Notes under the pieces: generated by a model | What the model was told of the DNA's origin: nothing | What the model saw: the letters and a program-made list of their open reading frames with translations, nothing else | The model's database searches: none | DNA from: Siphonodentalium dalli | Lineage: Eukaryota > Mollusca > Scaphopoda > Gadilida > Siphonodentaliidae | DNA: 64,000 bases | Assembly: GCA_032622095.1 (NCBI GenBank) | Contig: CP136067.1 | Coordinates: 135,287,990 to 135,351,989, forward strand | Direction: 5' to 3' | Translations under genes and position numbers: made by a program | Shown: one piece after another, positions 1 to 12,440 of the stretch | Layout of the letters: every line of letters begins with the position of its first letter | How positions within the stretch are numbered: position 1 is the stretch's first letter

Positions 1-341
1 CTTGTTGAAACCGGATGGAGTATTAATTACATAGTGGAGCAGCAGAGACCAGAAAAGGGCCTTATTTTTTTTACTAGTTGAATCATGTCGCCAACCACCA
101 AGACGTATTATATATCAAATTGTTCGCACGGATATGGGGAATATGAAAACTGAGTTAGCAGAAGCCTAAATCTGTGCGAACAGAGATTTTTTGGGAAAAC
201 CACTTTTTTGTATATATATATATTTCTGGAGGACGGTGCTCGTTGTGTGTCAAATGACATCGTCACTCAGGCACCGTTCTCCAAACACCAGCTTATTTTA
301 CCAGCTTCCCGTAACATCACCATCTTCATATTTATTAACAG
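1..341. other. Possible intron end with a small hairpin
   Basis: No frame here looks coding. An imperfect 13 bp inverted repeat (228-240 with 270-282, GGAGGACGGTGCT against the complement of GGCACCGTTCTCC) follows a short TA run at 210-222. The stretch ends in a good splice acceptor (a T-rich tract then AACAG at 337-341), so it may be the tail of an intron belonging to the exon at 342. Confidence 0.3.
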
Positions 342-419
342 CTGTTTACCAAGGAGTGTGGCTCCCGTGAGTTTCGTATCGCGTTGACAGATCCCCTGCG
401 CACCAACATTGTTGACTGA
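342..419 (+). CDS. Candidate terminal exon, unknown protein
   Basis: This is an open frame of 25 codons plus TGA that starts directly after a strong acceptor (AACAG at 337-341). It begins LFTKECGSREFRI and ends with TNIVD then stop. The composition (Lys, Arg, Glu, Asp, Thr) is unlike the AT-driven Phe/Leu/Ile/Asn peptides typical of the surrounding DNA, and GC rises locally. AATAAA at 423-428 follows at once, too close to serve as the usual signal unless the transcript runs on; another AATAAA is near 679. A donor-like GTGAGT at 367 would allow an internal exon instead. I do not recognise the family. Upstream exons would lie left of the window. Confidence 0.4.
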   Translation: MFTKECGSREFRIALTDPLRTNIVD

Positions 420-422
420 TAT

Positions 423-428
423 AATAAA
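423..428 (+). promoter_or_regulatory. AATAAA polyadenylation-like hexamer
   Basis: The canonical hexamer lies four bases after the stop codon of the candidate exon at 342-419. Such hexamers are common by chance in AT-rich DNA, so the only support is position and strand. Confidence 0.2.
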
Positions 429-1024
429 CTGGTATGTAATATTAATGTATGTACACTTGCGTCACAATAACTAGGTGCAACTGCATTCCATGTAAATACG
501 ATATGCAGTTCATTGTAAAATTTCAGATGATATGCGTGAGAGCATCAACCGTTAATATAAATCATTGTTTGGTGAATAATGTATTCTGCCAAGAGACGCC
601 AACACAACAATATGTGATATTTCGGCGTTAGTTTATTATTGAGATTGTTGTGTATATGTGGCTTTCATTTCAAGCAATGAATAAAGTCAGGGGATCAAAT
701 TTGTCTCGGGTCACCGGTGGTGTCACCATTTTGAGGTATATGGGATTGGGTGTTCCATTATGGTGTCAGTTACGCCCTGACGTGTCGTATTTGGGTGCAA
801 CACCATCTACAGATAAAACTGCGCAGTTGGTAGGATGGAGTGTTAGTGTGGGTTCGTTATGTAAAACATTTTCGGTCAGAAATCCAAAACGGCGCACATA
901 CGTCCATGGACTGATCGAATAGGCGCGATACATATCACATAATTATTTAACATTACTGAAACTACATACTAGCGGACCCACCATATAAATTCGTCGTCAT
1001 GGACATGACGAAGTTATCCTGAAT
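429..1024. other. Unassigned stretch, possible 3' UTR
   Basis: GC is higher than average from 680 to 930. An open frame at 650-922 (+) would give a Cys- and Gly-containing 90-residue peptide, but I see no splice context and no known motif. It could be 3' untranslated sequence of the exon at 342-419, or chance. Confidence 0.2.
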
Positions 1025-1035
1025 GGGGGGGGGGG
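1025..1035. repeat. G11 homopolymer
   Basis: A run of eleven G, one of ten long G or C tracts in the window. Confidence 0.9.
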
Positions 1036-1344
1036 TGCCCATGTAAGAAAATCCGATTGCATCACACTAGTCATCAATGGATTCACAATGTTCATCCCCT
1101 CTCGGATCCCCATATTTCATAAGTAATGAAATTATATGGATATTGTTTGCACCATGCATCCCTCGTTTCTTAACTTGGACCACAATTAATCCTCATGTTT
1201 CGACTAATCAGACCAAACCATATGAACTACAATACATTTTATTCTAACACACCCCTTTGGGTCGGAATTTTCCAGTTGGGACCCTAACAAGTATTTTGAG
1301 GTTTCCCATAACAAATCAAAATGTGGACTACAGTCTATTCGAAA
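1036..1344. other. No gene seen
   Basis: AT-rich DNA. At 1253-1300 phrases such as GGAATTTTCCAGTTGGGACC resemble the stretches near 8740-8920 and 41575-41650, suggesting a worn interspersed repeat. Confidence 0.3.
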
Positions 1345-1396
1345 GTTAAAAATTAAAAATTAATATAAAATTAAAAAAATTAAAAATTAAAAACAA
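1345..1396. repeat. AAATTAAA low-complexity tract
   Basis: Degenerate tandem AAAATTAAA units with almost no G or C. Confidence 0.8.
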
Positions 1397-2634
1397 ATTC
1401 GACAAGTTTTAACTCTGAAATTTCCTACTGAAGGCTGCTGGAGGATCGGAATTTCCTACTATTAGTATGGTTGTTTACCAAATGGGAGGGGGGTACAAAC
1501 GCCATATCGCCACATCCATGTTTGTATGTATACATATACGATCTCGATTGTAGGTGTGTGTAAAACGGCGTTAGCGAAGTAGTGTGGTCGTTGAAGCAGT
1601 GAACCTATAACAAATTCATAATAAGCTATTTTAGGGTATTTCTTTCTGGCTGAATCTGGGGAACAACATATCCAAAATCCTCTGAAATCCGCTTTGTGGA
1701 ACATTTTCTAGAGATCATTGAAAAAAATGTCCAATTTATGGCTTTTTTGTAACATGTTCCATTTCTGATGGAATAGACACTTCCATGACATTTAAATTTA
1801 AGTTATAAATATGGCAGAAACATGTAACAAAAACATATTATTATAGTTGTCATGACTGACATGTCATTCCGTGTACCATTAGATTGTCACAATCCAAAGA
1901 GTCGGACATAAGGGAGACCGGAAGTGGTACATTTTGGCCAATTTTCGCCAAATTTCACCGAATCGTTTTCATTTATAAGAAAAGTAATGTGTTAAATGGT
2001 CATTTATGCCAACACATACTATGTTAAATAAATATATGATAATTATGAGTCATGTCACGAGGATTTGGCCCTTCGTGTCCCTAAAATTCGAAAAAGATGT
2101 AATCAATTTCGAAGACAAATTATTATTTTAATGCCCAGAATATCCGGCATTGAACAGAGCAGTGTAGTGAATACGAATTAGATGTCAGAAATGAACCACT
2201 AGTGCCCATTTTAGCAGAAATGATGGTTTCTTGCACTTTCGAAAATGTGGACACAATGGTGACGAAAGCTGCCGAAAGTAGTAGAAAGTAATTGAGAAAT
2301 TGTTGCTAAAGTTCACCAAATAGTTTTCATTGGGACGCCATTTATTGGGATAAATAGCTAGTTGCACCACCATAAATGATGTCCAGTCATAATTCGATAA
2401 CTGTGAACTATATACGGTACCGATGATTTGTCCATTCGTTGTCCCAAACTGGCGGCGAAAATTGCGGTCGAAAGTAACAAAAATAAGTAGTATAATTAAT
2501 TTCTAACTAAATCTTCTCATATCGAATATAATGTACAGCCAATAGTCACGTATACCATCGACTGAGTGTCCAAAGCAACGACACTAGTATTCAAATACAT
2601 CCAATGAGTGTCCCAAATCAATGAACGGCTGTCC
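1397..2634. other. Unassigned; weak internal repeats
   Basis: No coding frame stands out. Related phrases recur about every 200-380 bases (TTTCACCGAATCGTTTTCAT near 1955, and TTCACCAAATAGTTTTCAT near 2311). This suggests an old, diverged tandem region leading into the foldback-arm copy at 2635. Confidence 0.3.
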
Positions 2635-3350
2635 CAATGCAATTATTTGGGTTCTAGTCCATTCCGGTACCTCAAACATTGGAGTTTACAGAACACGATA
2701 AGAAATTTCACCAAAAATTGTGATTCTAGTAATATTTTAAACAAGAAATGAGCAGATCTGTGCAATGCAAGTGAAGCATATCATTACCTGTGAATATTCC
2801 AACTCATTGGAACCAAAATTGTTACTTTGACTCAAAATGTTTGCCAAAATATGGAAAATGGTAGATATTGCCCCAGCGTGTCCTGCCTTCGCTTGCAACT
2901 TGTGGTTGGTGTATAAAATTTGCTATTGTGCCTTCTATTCGTTGAACACTAACATGATTGATGCACCATGGTTAATTGTTACTATTGTCACCACTGACAT
3001 TACAAGAAACGTTGGATTTATCTCTCACAAACTTGACATAACTATCGGAAAAAATCACTTTTCATGTTTTGGACCATTTTGTTCACGTGAAATGTAACTA
3101 TCTTTGGTATAAAAGGTGTTTATTGTTTGGACTATCTTAAATGTGTTACACTACGGTAGTTATGGAACAAATTACTCAAGATTGCTTCCACAGTGGCAAC
3201 CAAATTTATTAAAAAGTTGATTCTTTACGTATATCGCGAACATAATTATCTACGTTTTTCGAAAAAGTAGCAAATAATGACTCACTTGGTTATTGTGCAT
3301 GTTAGTTAATCAACTGACAACTATATGTTTCGATTGTTGTCATGACGCCA
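2635..3350. mobile_element. Diverged copy of the 9.4-13.8 kb foldback arm
   Basis: This matches 9910-10625 in the same orientation, and the complement of the 12.6-13.4 kb arm, over its whole length, with many substitutions. Shared landmarks are the GTGAATATTCCAACTCA phrase, the segment ending CCATGGTTAATTGTTAC near 2965-2983, and the GACTCACTTGGTTATT phrase near 3280. A frame starting at 2837 stays open for 86 codons and aligns codon for codon with the frames at 10032 and 13234. It is a single arm; no inverted partner lies nearby. Confidence 0.75.
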
Positions 3351-3565
3351 TTGTCCGAAATCCATTAATATGCACTAAAAGTGAAACGCTATGCAATCAA
3401 GCATCAACAATTCATAGGAATGTCTAGATGTGTTCCAGATATTTTATGATGTGCAGACGTTGATGCACAGTGTTGATGACCGGTGATGGAAATTGCTACA
3501 AGCATTTGTGTTCAGGATTTTGCCATTTGAACGTTCAATATTGTGTCACAAATCATTGCAAACAA

Positions 3566-3806
3566 GTATATGAATTCAAGTATCTAATATTCCCTTCAAT
3601 TTATCAAGTAGTTTGTGCGCCTAAGCTGACAGAACGTACCCAAAACATTGCTAACATTGGAGTATATGGGTCCGGCGAGAAGGGTCAATACGACCTTAAA
3701 TGACTAAAATATAAAAATTAGTCGCACCGATTCTGATAGACGGGTACTATATGAATTCACATCTGCAATATTCCCATCAATTTGTCAAGCAGTTTGTGCG
3801 CCTGAG
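3566..3806. repeat. Direct repeat of about 60 bp, spacing 181 bp
   Basis: 3566-3625 and 3747-3806 share TATATGAATTCA, then TATTCCC, TCAATTT, TCAAG and AGTTTGTGCGCCT, at roughly 80 percent identity by eye. Confidence 0.75.
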
Positions 3807-4941
3807 CAGTCGCAGCACTTTAGGTCTTGTGGGAGATCGTCTGAGTTGATATACATGCAAATAATTCACTGATTGGCTTGATGCATTGATAGTCACATTA
3901 ATGTTTGAGACAGTTGCTCGCTCTTTTTTCATACACACGATGATCCAGGCTTTAGTTAGATCAGGACAAGTTTATTTATTTAAGTTTTACATTTTTCGAA
4001 GCTTCTTTCCGAAGGGTGTCGGGAAGGAAATTTATCACCCACCGTCCCATATGGCATGCAACATGTCATAGCTTAATATCATCTCCACTGAGGCCCATGA
4101 GGTTATTAACCGTTAAAGAAGGTCTATCTCTTCCTGTAACAAGTGTTATATTGATTCCTTGGCGTAAAATAATACATGTGAATCGAAGACCCCTGCCATT
4201 AAACGCTTCTATCGATTAATATGGATTATACATGTATTTCGAATAATTTATTGCATAACATGTGCGATCGTTTATCTAATGATCAGTGGTGGTTACTTTT
4301 AACAAATACCATAAATTATATTGTGTACGTTTGTCATAACTAAACGTTAAATAGACTCAGTATCGCTATGGAATAAAACAATACAAAAACTAAAACTGGG
4401 ACATTTGACGTTTGAAACGTAGCAATGGAAGAACTCTAATATTCTGATATCGCCTGAACGGTGTATATATGTCCACCTTGATCATCGAATTAGATAAGAA
4501 AATATTCGAAATAAAAAATATGAAGTACTGACCGTGCATCTATACCCTGACAATTATTGAAAACTCTCCTTTTATAAACCCCAACCTAATGCGTAACAAT
4601 CACGAACCGTGGTGTCACTAATTTGCAGTATTATTGATTTTAATTTGCAATTAAAATGAGTTGAGCATAAATGGTGTTATGACTGAGATAAAACCATTCT
4701 ACGTATATGTAAGGTTCCTATTGGTCCATTTTTAAAAAATAAACAAGCTTCATTCCGCTCTCCGTCAAAGGAGTCCCACAATTTAACCAGCAAAATAACA
4801 GGACATTAACAGCCCCACCAGTAGTGGGTCTACCGTTCCAAAACTTAATTTGAAGTTTAAAAAATAAGGGGGGTAGCCAAACAATCCTAGTTCATAATGA
4901 ATTTAAGTATATAAATATATATAATAAATGCTTGATTCAAC
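3807..4941. other. No feature seen
   Basis: AT-rich DNA without coding signal, tandem structure or strong inverted repeat. Short overlapping frames at 3886-4219 have no recognisable motif. Confidence 0.3.
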
Positions 4942-5039
4942 GTGGTCATGGGATTTTAACAGCGATAAAAATCCAGCAAACTCATTCAGGGTTCTTGCAA
5001 TTTGTTGAATGTTTCGCGCAGTCAAAATCCCATGACCAC
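4942..5039. repeat. 16 bp perfect inverted repeat
   Basis: GTGGTCATGGGATTTT at 4942-4957 is exactly complemented at 5024-5039, with a 66-base spacer. It may be the termini of a ~100 bp miniature element; no clear target duplication is visible. Confidence 0.7.
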
Positions 5040-6137
5040 ATTTAATCCGCCGCGTATTTGTTGTACATGAACACATTGGTAGTCCATCATTGTCATCAAC
5101 TTATGGTACATAATTCTGATATCGCCATTGGCATTTCAATTATAAACACCAATGTTCTAATCCAATTAGCATCACTAAATTGAAAATAACAGAATATTAA
5201 CATATTTTGATCACCTCGTTCAATTTTGCTGAAGAATTAAAATTTCACAAACTTTCACTAATTTTATACAGAAAATGGAACTTTTATTCAAAATAACATT
5301 AAAAAAATACCAACATTGGTCTTTAAAATCAGAATGATCCTTTATTCCGAAAGTAGATGTAGTCTAGAACATTCTAGGGCATGGTATAAAGTTCAATACT
5401 ATTGTTGTAGTAGATTGTCGGTTTGTATCGATAAACTTTTCATGAAATTTCAAGGAATATACACACATTTATTCTGAAATATTAGAGTCGTTTCCATGAC
5501 AACCAAATCAACGCCCAACCATATAAGCCATCCAATCGGGTAGGCCACATCAAAATATTCAAAATGACATATCACAGTCCATTTGATAGTGTGTTGTTCT
5601 CAACCAGCACTGCGATTCCAAAAATGTTCTCACTAAAAAACCCTAAAATTACCCAAAAACGGCGTTCCAACCACCACACGGACTCATATCTCCAATAGGA
5701 ACGTTCAGCTGAGTTCACATATCGTCCTTATACCATTCAACCAGAATTGACTTAAAATGAAAATGAATGTTGAAAAATGCAGCCTTCCATTATTCGATCG
5801 ATGGCATTTATTGACAATACCGTCGATATGTGACAATACTTTTGGGGGCCCGTTTCCATGACAACCGCACCACTTTCAGATCCGATAGTAGGTCATATCA
5901 ATTAGCCTACAACCTCACCTTTCCAAAGATACCAAATTTGTCCTTAAGTACGGTGGATATATTAAATCGATTTTTTTTGGGTCTCTGCCGCTCACATATT
6001 AACCCATGTGAGCAGCGAGACGGGGAGCTGCCATTCTCTGCACCCTGTTCCGCCCCTGGTCACTCAGATAATCCATGACTGCGATTGTTTCAAGTACATA
6101 TATAATTATAGCATGGGGTCTAATAATCATGCCGATA
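5040..6137. other. Unassigned with short dispersed repeat and hairpin
   Basis: CGTTTCCATGACAACC occurs at 5489-5504 and again at 5851-5866, which suggests a worn interspersed repeat. A small hairpin GCTCACAT / ATGTGAGC lies at 5990-6013. No convincing exon. Confidence 0.35.
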
Positions 6138-6485
6138 TTAAAGTTCCTGTCTCAGATTAAAGTTGCATTATCCGAATTAAAGCTCCTAAATTACCATTTC
6201 TTTGGCTTCGGGGGTAAAAAATATTTGATTCCAGTCGAGGAACCCATCAAAGCTCAGAGTGATCACATATCGAAAAACGTTGTCAAACGGTCTCGGACAA
6301 AATTGCGGATGAAGATGGATAACTCTAAAATCAAGTGGTAATTCGGCCAAATTTCGTGACTGATAATACGGCCAGATTTTACAATTAATCGATTCTGATC
6401 ACTAACGCGTATTTCGAAGAAATGTTGTTGTTGTTGTTGTATCTTGATGATATTGGGACCGTCTGATCGGATTGAGTACCTTTAA
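6138..6485. mobile_element. TTAA-flanked MITE, family A, copy 1
   Basis: It is flanked by TTAA at 6138-6141 and 6482-6485. The right end reads GATTGAGTACC before TTAA, the terminal motif of the copies at 16857 and 42754; the left end is decayed. It carries the family core TTTGGCTTCGGGGGTAAAAA (6201-6220) and a GTT run at 6424. TTAA target sites are typical of piggyBac-type elements; assignment to that superfamily is inference from the target site alone. Confidence 0.65.
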
Positions 6486-7065
6486 CTTATGTTCAGTCCA
6501 TCCGGTATACTTGGGTATACTAGAGAGTTAGGATTTATAGCATTCATGGAGATTATATATAGGAGTATAGATAATTAACCAACTAATGTTACACTCTCCC
6601 CCCATGTATGTCTTGTATTCAATTGATTTTAACATTTGAACGCGCAATGAAGAGATGTGCATAAATTATGAATAACAATATTTTATACCAGATGGGTTAT
6701 ATATTTGGCTAGATCATTGCATGTCATGAATCTCTACTCTGGCTACGTCCGTAGAGTTCATAATCCACCAGTTCAAATCATGGGAACTTGTTCATGTTCT
6801 GATAGGGAAGTCTATAATATATTTCTTAGGTATAATACCTGTTCCTCAGTTAATAATTATGTACCGTTATTCCACAGTAAATGTAGGTTCCATGCAGCTC
6901 AAGATTGCATACTTGAAAAATAGAATAGGTCAATTTGTTGAGCCAAGTCTGATTGGCATCCCTTACAATCGTGGAATTTCTTGCGAAAATCAATTCAATG
7001 TTTATTGAGATATCGACTCACAGACATGGCAAATAAAATCATGCAATCTTGAGTTGGTACCATAT
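6486..7065. other. No gene seen
   Basis: AT-rich. A 72-codon frame at 6705-6923 has no motif and no splice context I would trust. Confidence 0.3.
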
Positions 7066-7078
7066 CCCCCCCCCCCCC
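7066..7078. repeat. C13 homopolymer
   Basis: A run of thirteen C just before the dispersed repeat copy at 7085. Confidence 0.9.
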
Positions 7079-7084
7079 ACTGAA

Positions 7085-7200
7085 ATATATTATTAAGGAA
7101 CAAGTACTAACAAAGAAATATATTCCCTGCGTTGTGTGTTGAATGCTATAAAGTTTCCCGTCAAAACATCAAGTAGAAATTCAAGACATGATCTAATTCT
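7085..7200. repeat. Dispersed repeat X, copy 1
   Basis: It matches 35890-36045 in the same orientation: both carry TAACAAAGAAATA, then CATTCCC or TATTCCC with GCGTT, a TATAAGG/TATAAAG TTC phrase, GTCAAAAC, and ATTCA(A/T)GxCATGATCTAA. The second copy has about 40 extra bases. Confidence 0.6.
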
Positions 7201-7434
7201 TGTCGACCCATTCCTGTATTATATAAAAGAAATATATTCAGCACATGCTTTGGAAACAGATATAATCGAACATTTTACTACCATATATGGCTTGAAATAC
7301 ATCTCAACATAATTATTTATTATTATATTATAATTATTATTACGTTCCTGTCTGAAACGCCACTTGTATCTGCAGATGAAATTTTAAAATAACCATCAAA
7401 TTATTGACAACGGGAACCATTGTTATCACAGAGA

Positions 7435-7560
7435 CAAATAAGATCCAACAGAAACGCCGCATCGCGCATCGACAAAGATTGCGACGCGGGAAAGCTTGCG
7501 AGATCGGCAATATCCGCCGTCCGATCGCAGCGACGTCTTTCAATAGAATTGTTATAGAAG
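7435..7560 (-). CDS. GC-rich island, weak exon candidate
   Basis: GC jumps to over 50 percent here within DNA of about 30 percent. On the minus strand one frame reads ...RTADIADLASFPASQS... and stays open to a donor-like GTGATA (complement of 7426-7431). A plus-strand frame is also open across the island, and I see no clear acceptor. It could be an exon, a decayed gene fragment or a foreign insertion. No family recognised. Confidence 0.15.
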
Positions 7561-7727
7561 TGCAGGCGTGGTATTGGGGTCACAATTCCAACTTACAGTA
7601 TCCGTTTTATGTCTGTTTTCGTGTTTGCGTTTCAATTCTGAGGTCCGTATTATGTTCACTCCAATTTAAACTTTTTAATTCTAATATTTTAGTTCCAACA
7701 TTAGACCTTTTTGTAGTAGATTTAAAA

Positions 7728-8092
7728 TATTAAAATAAAACTATTAAGTAAGAATTGAAATATAAAGTTAGAGTTACAATTAAAATATAAGAATTACAAT
7801 TTTCAGTAAGAATTAAAATATGAAGTTATAATTAAAATATCAAGTTAGAATTAAAATATAAGAAATAAAATGTTAAGTTAAAATTAAATTATTAAGTAAG
7901 AATTAAAAGATTAAGTTAGAGTTAAAATGTTAAGTTAGAATTAAAATATAAGAATTAAAATGTTAAGTTAGAATTAAAATGTTAAGTTAGAATTAAAATA
8001 TAAGAATTAAAATGTTAAGTTAGAATTAAAATGTTAAGTTAGAATTAAAAATAAGAATTAAAATGTTAAGTTAGAATTAAAATGTGAAGTTA
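7728..8092. repeat. Minisatellite, ~17-19 bp AT-rich unit
   Basis: About twenty units related to TTAAGTTAGAATTAAAATG. The left half is degenerate and the right half (7950-8092) nearly uniform, as if expanded recently. Confidence 0.9.
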
Positions 8093-8222
8093 GGATTGTG
8101 ACCCTAATAACCCTCCATACATCACAGCCGTATAAAGGTCTCAGTACTGTTGGCTATTTCCCAAATCCAACGCGCGAATGCACAACGGATTCAACGCATC
8201 ACAATCGTCTGAACACTCATTT

Positions 8223-8581
8223 TACGAAAGCGCATTAGGGCCATCCGAAACACCCCCAAATATACAAATATACCCAACATTACTCGTAACATGAAAGTCA
8301 TTGTATAACGACTTACAACTCGTTTTGACGACATGCAAGTCGTTATAACAAGTTGTCTGAAGTCGTTGTAACGACTTGTAGACAAATTTACAAGTCGTTA
8401 TAATGACTTGTTTTTATTTCTACAAGTCGTTATTACGACTTGTAAATTTTTCTTTAAGTCATTATAAAGACTACCGAGTTTTTGGATGTCGTTATAAACC
8501 CATGCATGTCATTATAACGAGTTGTGTATTTGTATATTTGGGGTGCGGTGGTGTTTCAGATGGCCCTAATTCGCTTTCGTA
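8223..8581. mobile_element. MITE made of nested palindromes
   Basis: Terminal inverted repeats of about 45-50 bp begin TACGAAAGCGCATTAGGGCC (8223) and end in the complement GGCCCTAATTCGCTTTCGTA (8562-8581), with indels. Inside, at 8296-8525, are about six palindromes related to AAGTCGTTATAACGACTT with different degrees of decay. No transposase frame. The target duplication is not obvious. Confidence 0.75.
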
Positions 8582-8697
8582 CCCCATTTAGCCCCAGGTT
8601 ACACCTTCTTATAATATCTTTGTAACATACGGGTCGACCTATACATTGTGATAAGTTCTGGTGCAACAGAAAAAGAGTCTAACGACATGGCTATAGT

Positions 8698-8713
8698 GGG
8701 GGGGGGGGGGGGG
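8698..8713. repeat. G16 homopolymer
   Basis: An uninterrupted run of sixteen G. Confidence 0.9.
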
Positions 8714-9440
8714 ACACCTTGCTATTTCCAACTGAACCCCCATTGAACCAGAACGAAATATCAAAGTCTTAGAAACCCAATTTGTACCCTTTGGTTGGAA
8801 TTTTACAGCTAGTGGTGCAACTTTCTAAATGTTAGAAATTTCCAACCGAACACCCTCTACGGTAATTTTCAACAGCCCCAACCCTTTAATGTTGGAAATT
8901 GTACAGCTGAGGGTCAATTTTGTCCAAAATATATACTGAAAATTTGGTCTAAAAAACGAATTTCAAAATTTGGTTGCAAAAATAAAACTATCCCAACGGT
9001 TTTATCTTAAAAATTCCATTCCAACTGATGCTGGCATTACATGTCAATTTACAACTATTTAAAATTGAGACACCCCCCCCCCCCCTCCCGAGGGGCTCCC
9101 ATTTCCAAAAAACACTGTCGCCATGTATGTCCCTGCTCTTGCACGATAAATATTGTTCATATTTGCTGAGCTGATCAGCCTGAGTTCTCAATTATGATCT
9201 TTATATGGCTGCATTTGTTAGAGACACGTTTCACATTTACCGTAGATTTTTTTAATTATTGCTGCTATGTCACAATTGTTACGAAAATATGCAACATCAT
9301 GATCATCATATGGACACCTGTGAATTGCATTTTCATTATATTATCAAGTTACGTGCAATGCATGGTGCACAATGAGTCAAGGGGAACTCCATGTGCGTAT
9401 GTTTGAGATTTTGTGGTGATAAAACATACCTCCCGTCATT
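8714..9440. other. Worn repeat plus C13 tract; no gene
   Basis: 8725-8920 repeats phrases such as GAAATTTCCAAC and TGTTGGAAATT that also occur near 41575-41650 and 42105-42155. A C13 run is at 9073-9085. The 9194-9406 frame is AT-driven and unremarkable. Confidence 0.35.
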
Positions 9441-10031
9441 ATACATCCGGCCGCCAGGTCACGGATGCGTGTTTTGGCGTATAAAGTTTTTTTCTCTGCG
9501 GATTTTGTAAATTCAGGTATCCGACATCAAGATTTTATCGGCTGGCCATCTGTCAGCCTTGAGCAATTTTTTGTATAGCGCCCTAAAAAGTATACCCCCC
9601 CCCCCCAATTTTTTTCACAGACGTAAAACCAGTTACTTGGAATTTATTGCAAACTCACATGACTAATCTAGTAAAATATATATATTTTCATGAAGCTAAA
9701 GTATAATGACACTATTTTGGCCCAAAATTGAAACTCACCATCCAAGATGGCCACCAAAATGGCCGCCGGAAGTTGAAAATATATCATTTTTTCACAATTA
9801 TATTCTAGATCAGTTCATGATGTTTGGAACTGGTTGAGTAATATGACTTTATTTTGTATTTTTTATATTAACTGATCATTGGAGCAATTATATATGCCAT
9901 TATTGGGGTCCTATTCGCTTGTGATCCCTCAAATATTCGATTTTACAGAAAGCGGTATAAAATTTCACAAAAAATGACAACTGGGATTCTAGTCATATTT
10001 CAACAAGACATGAACAGAAGGTTGCAATTAT

Positions 10032-10331
10032 GTGAGGCATACCATTACCTATGAATATTCCAACTCACTGGAACTAAAATTCTTACTTTGGCTCATAATG
10101 GCTGCCAAAATGGCCGCCAAAATGTGGAAAATGGTAAATATTGCCCTAGGGTGTCCCGCAATCGCTTACAAGTTGTGGTTGATGTACAAAATTGGCTATT
10201 CTGCTTTCTATACATTGAATACTAACATGTCTGCTGCACCATGGTTAATTGTTACTGTTATCGCCACTGACATCACCAAAAATATTGGACTTTTCTCTCA
10301 AAAACTTGACATAAATATCGGCAAAAATTAA
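10032..10331 (+). other. 99-codon frame conserved in the foldback arm
   Basis: This frame, its inverted counterpart at 12935-13234 and the diverged version at 2837-3097 stay in register with no frameshift. The peptide begins MRHTITYEYSNS, has an (MAAK)2 run from ATGGCNGCCAAA repeats, and a hydrophobic middle. The shared frame may only reflect absence of indels between related copies. I recognise no family and do not claim it is translated. Confidence 0.2.
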
Positions 10332-10849
10332 CTTTTCAGGTTTGGATCATTTTTTCTAGTAATATGTAACTATCTTGAAAGGTGTTTATTGTATTGGTCT
10401 ATCTTAAATGTGTCACACTACGGTGTTTATATACCAAATTGCTCAAAATGGCTTCCAAAATGGCAATCAAATTGGTAAAAGTTATTTTTTAACATATATC
10501 ATTATAACATTATATATATATAACATTATTCTCTGCGTTATCCGAAAATGTAGCAAATTGTGACTCACTTGGTTATTATACGTGTTAGGTAATTAACTGA
10601 CAACTAAATGTTCTATTATGGTTGTCCCAGTTCCGAATGGGGCATGACAAATTCATTTTAAAGTATGTAAATTTGCGGAGAACCTCTTTTGTGATTCTGA
10701 CCATATTATTGATAGGAAATGGGCAGAACTTTGAGACAGAACTGAGATGAACCATAATATGTGTCTCTTCTGGTCCATTGTGATAAACCAATATCAACTG
10801 GATACAGGATGGTTGCCAAGATGGTAGCCAGGGAGTTACTCCATGTGAG

Positions 10850-12440
10850 GTGAATTAGGTATACATGGAGTTAATGTATGTCATGAATGATGTGAATATT
10901 TATACAATGAGTGACTATATGGTTATGAGTGTGTTGTCCATAGTGAGATGTATTGGTATACAGGGAGAGGTCATGGTCATGTGTGGGGTGAATCGGTATG
11001 AATGGTGTGACTGTATGGTGTATGGTTGTGTGTATCATGTACGGGTGCACATTGTGTGCCTGTATGGACATTGATGTGGTATATGGATGTAGCTACATGG
11101 TCATCTATGTATTGATTATATATATATGGAGTGACTGTAAGGTCATGGGTGGAATGTACATGTGTTTCTGTATGCTCACGAATGGGGTGTGTGGATAAAT
11201 AGTGAGTGATGTTATGGTCAGGGGTAATGTGTATGGTATACATATCCACCTCACCATTGGCCATATCACTCACTGTATCCTTATTTGTCACACCATAGCC
11301 GAATAGCCACGAAAGATATACTAATACACCCCAGCCATGTCAGTATAGTCACTCCATGTGAGCATATGCACATCATCCGTGGCCATATAGCCACTCGCTA
11401 TATACACATACACCTCGCCTATGACCATATAGCAACACGATTGTATATCCGCATAACCTACACATGACCATACCGCCACGAGTTGCCAAGCAGGAACACC
11501 AGGTATACTCACACACCTGACAATTTAGTCACTTCCTGCATATATATTCATTACATCGATGATCATACAGTCACTCCTTGTATACCTACTCATCACACCA
11601 TTGACCATACAGTCACTACCTGTATACATATTCCACACACAGTCATATAACCACTCGATATATACATATGAAGCTCACCCTAGACCATAGAGTCACTCCA
11701 GGTATACATGTGCACCTCACCACTGGCCATTCAGTCCTTCCAGATATACAAAATCCCGCACACACGACCACTCATACCATCCATACTTGCATATACACCT
11801 CACACATGACAATTCAGCAATGCAATGTATAATCATACACGCCATCCATGATCATACAGCTAATCCCTACACACCCACCAATGATAATACATCCACGATA
11901 TATATACATATACATTACTACAAGGACACTTCCTATATACCCACACGATAATGTCCACCCAGCTTACTCCAGGTATGCATATAGACTTCAATCATGACAG
12001 TACAGTCATTCCATGTATACCACACATTACCCGTAACCATAAAATCACTCACTATTTATTCACACACCCCATCCATGATCATACAGAAAACACATGTACA
12101 TCCCACCCATGACCTTACAGTCACTCCATATATACATAATCAATACATAGATGACCATTTAGCTATATCCATACACCACACCAATGTCCATACAGGCACA
12201 TCGGATGCAACCGTACGGGATAGACACAACCATACACCATACAGTGACTCCATGAATACCGATACACCCCACACCTGACCATGACCTCTCCCTGTATACC
12301 TATAAATATCACTATGGACAACACAAGCATAACCATATAGTCACTCATTGTATACATATTCACATCATTCATGACATACACTAACTCCATGTATGCCTAT
12401 TCACCTCACCTCTGATCATAGAGTAACTCCATGTCTACCA
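10850..12440. repeat. Minisatellite, ~45-50 bp unit, strand switch near 11240
   Basis: About thirty degenerate units built on ATGACCATACAGTCACTCC and TGTATACATATTCACCTCAC. Left of about 11240 the units read as the complement (GGAGTGACTGTA...); right of it they read forward. The unit orientation switch marks the inner border of the left arm of the foldback element. Confidence 0.85.

Noticed and set aside
7728-8092. AT-rich tract as a matrix attachment region or origin
   Set aside because: It is a simple tandem repeat; composition alone does not support a function.
10871-12390. His- and Thr-rich frames in the foldback loop
   Set aside because: They arise from the minisatellite in several frames on both strands at once.
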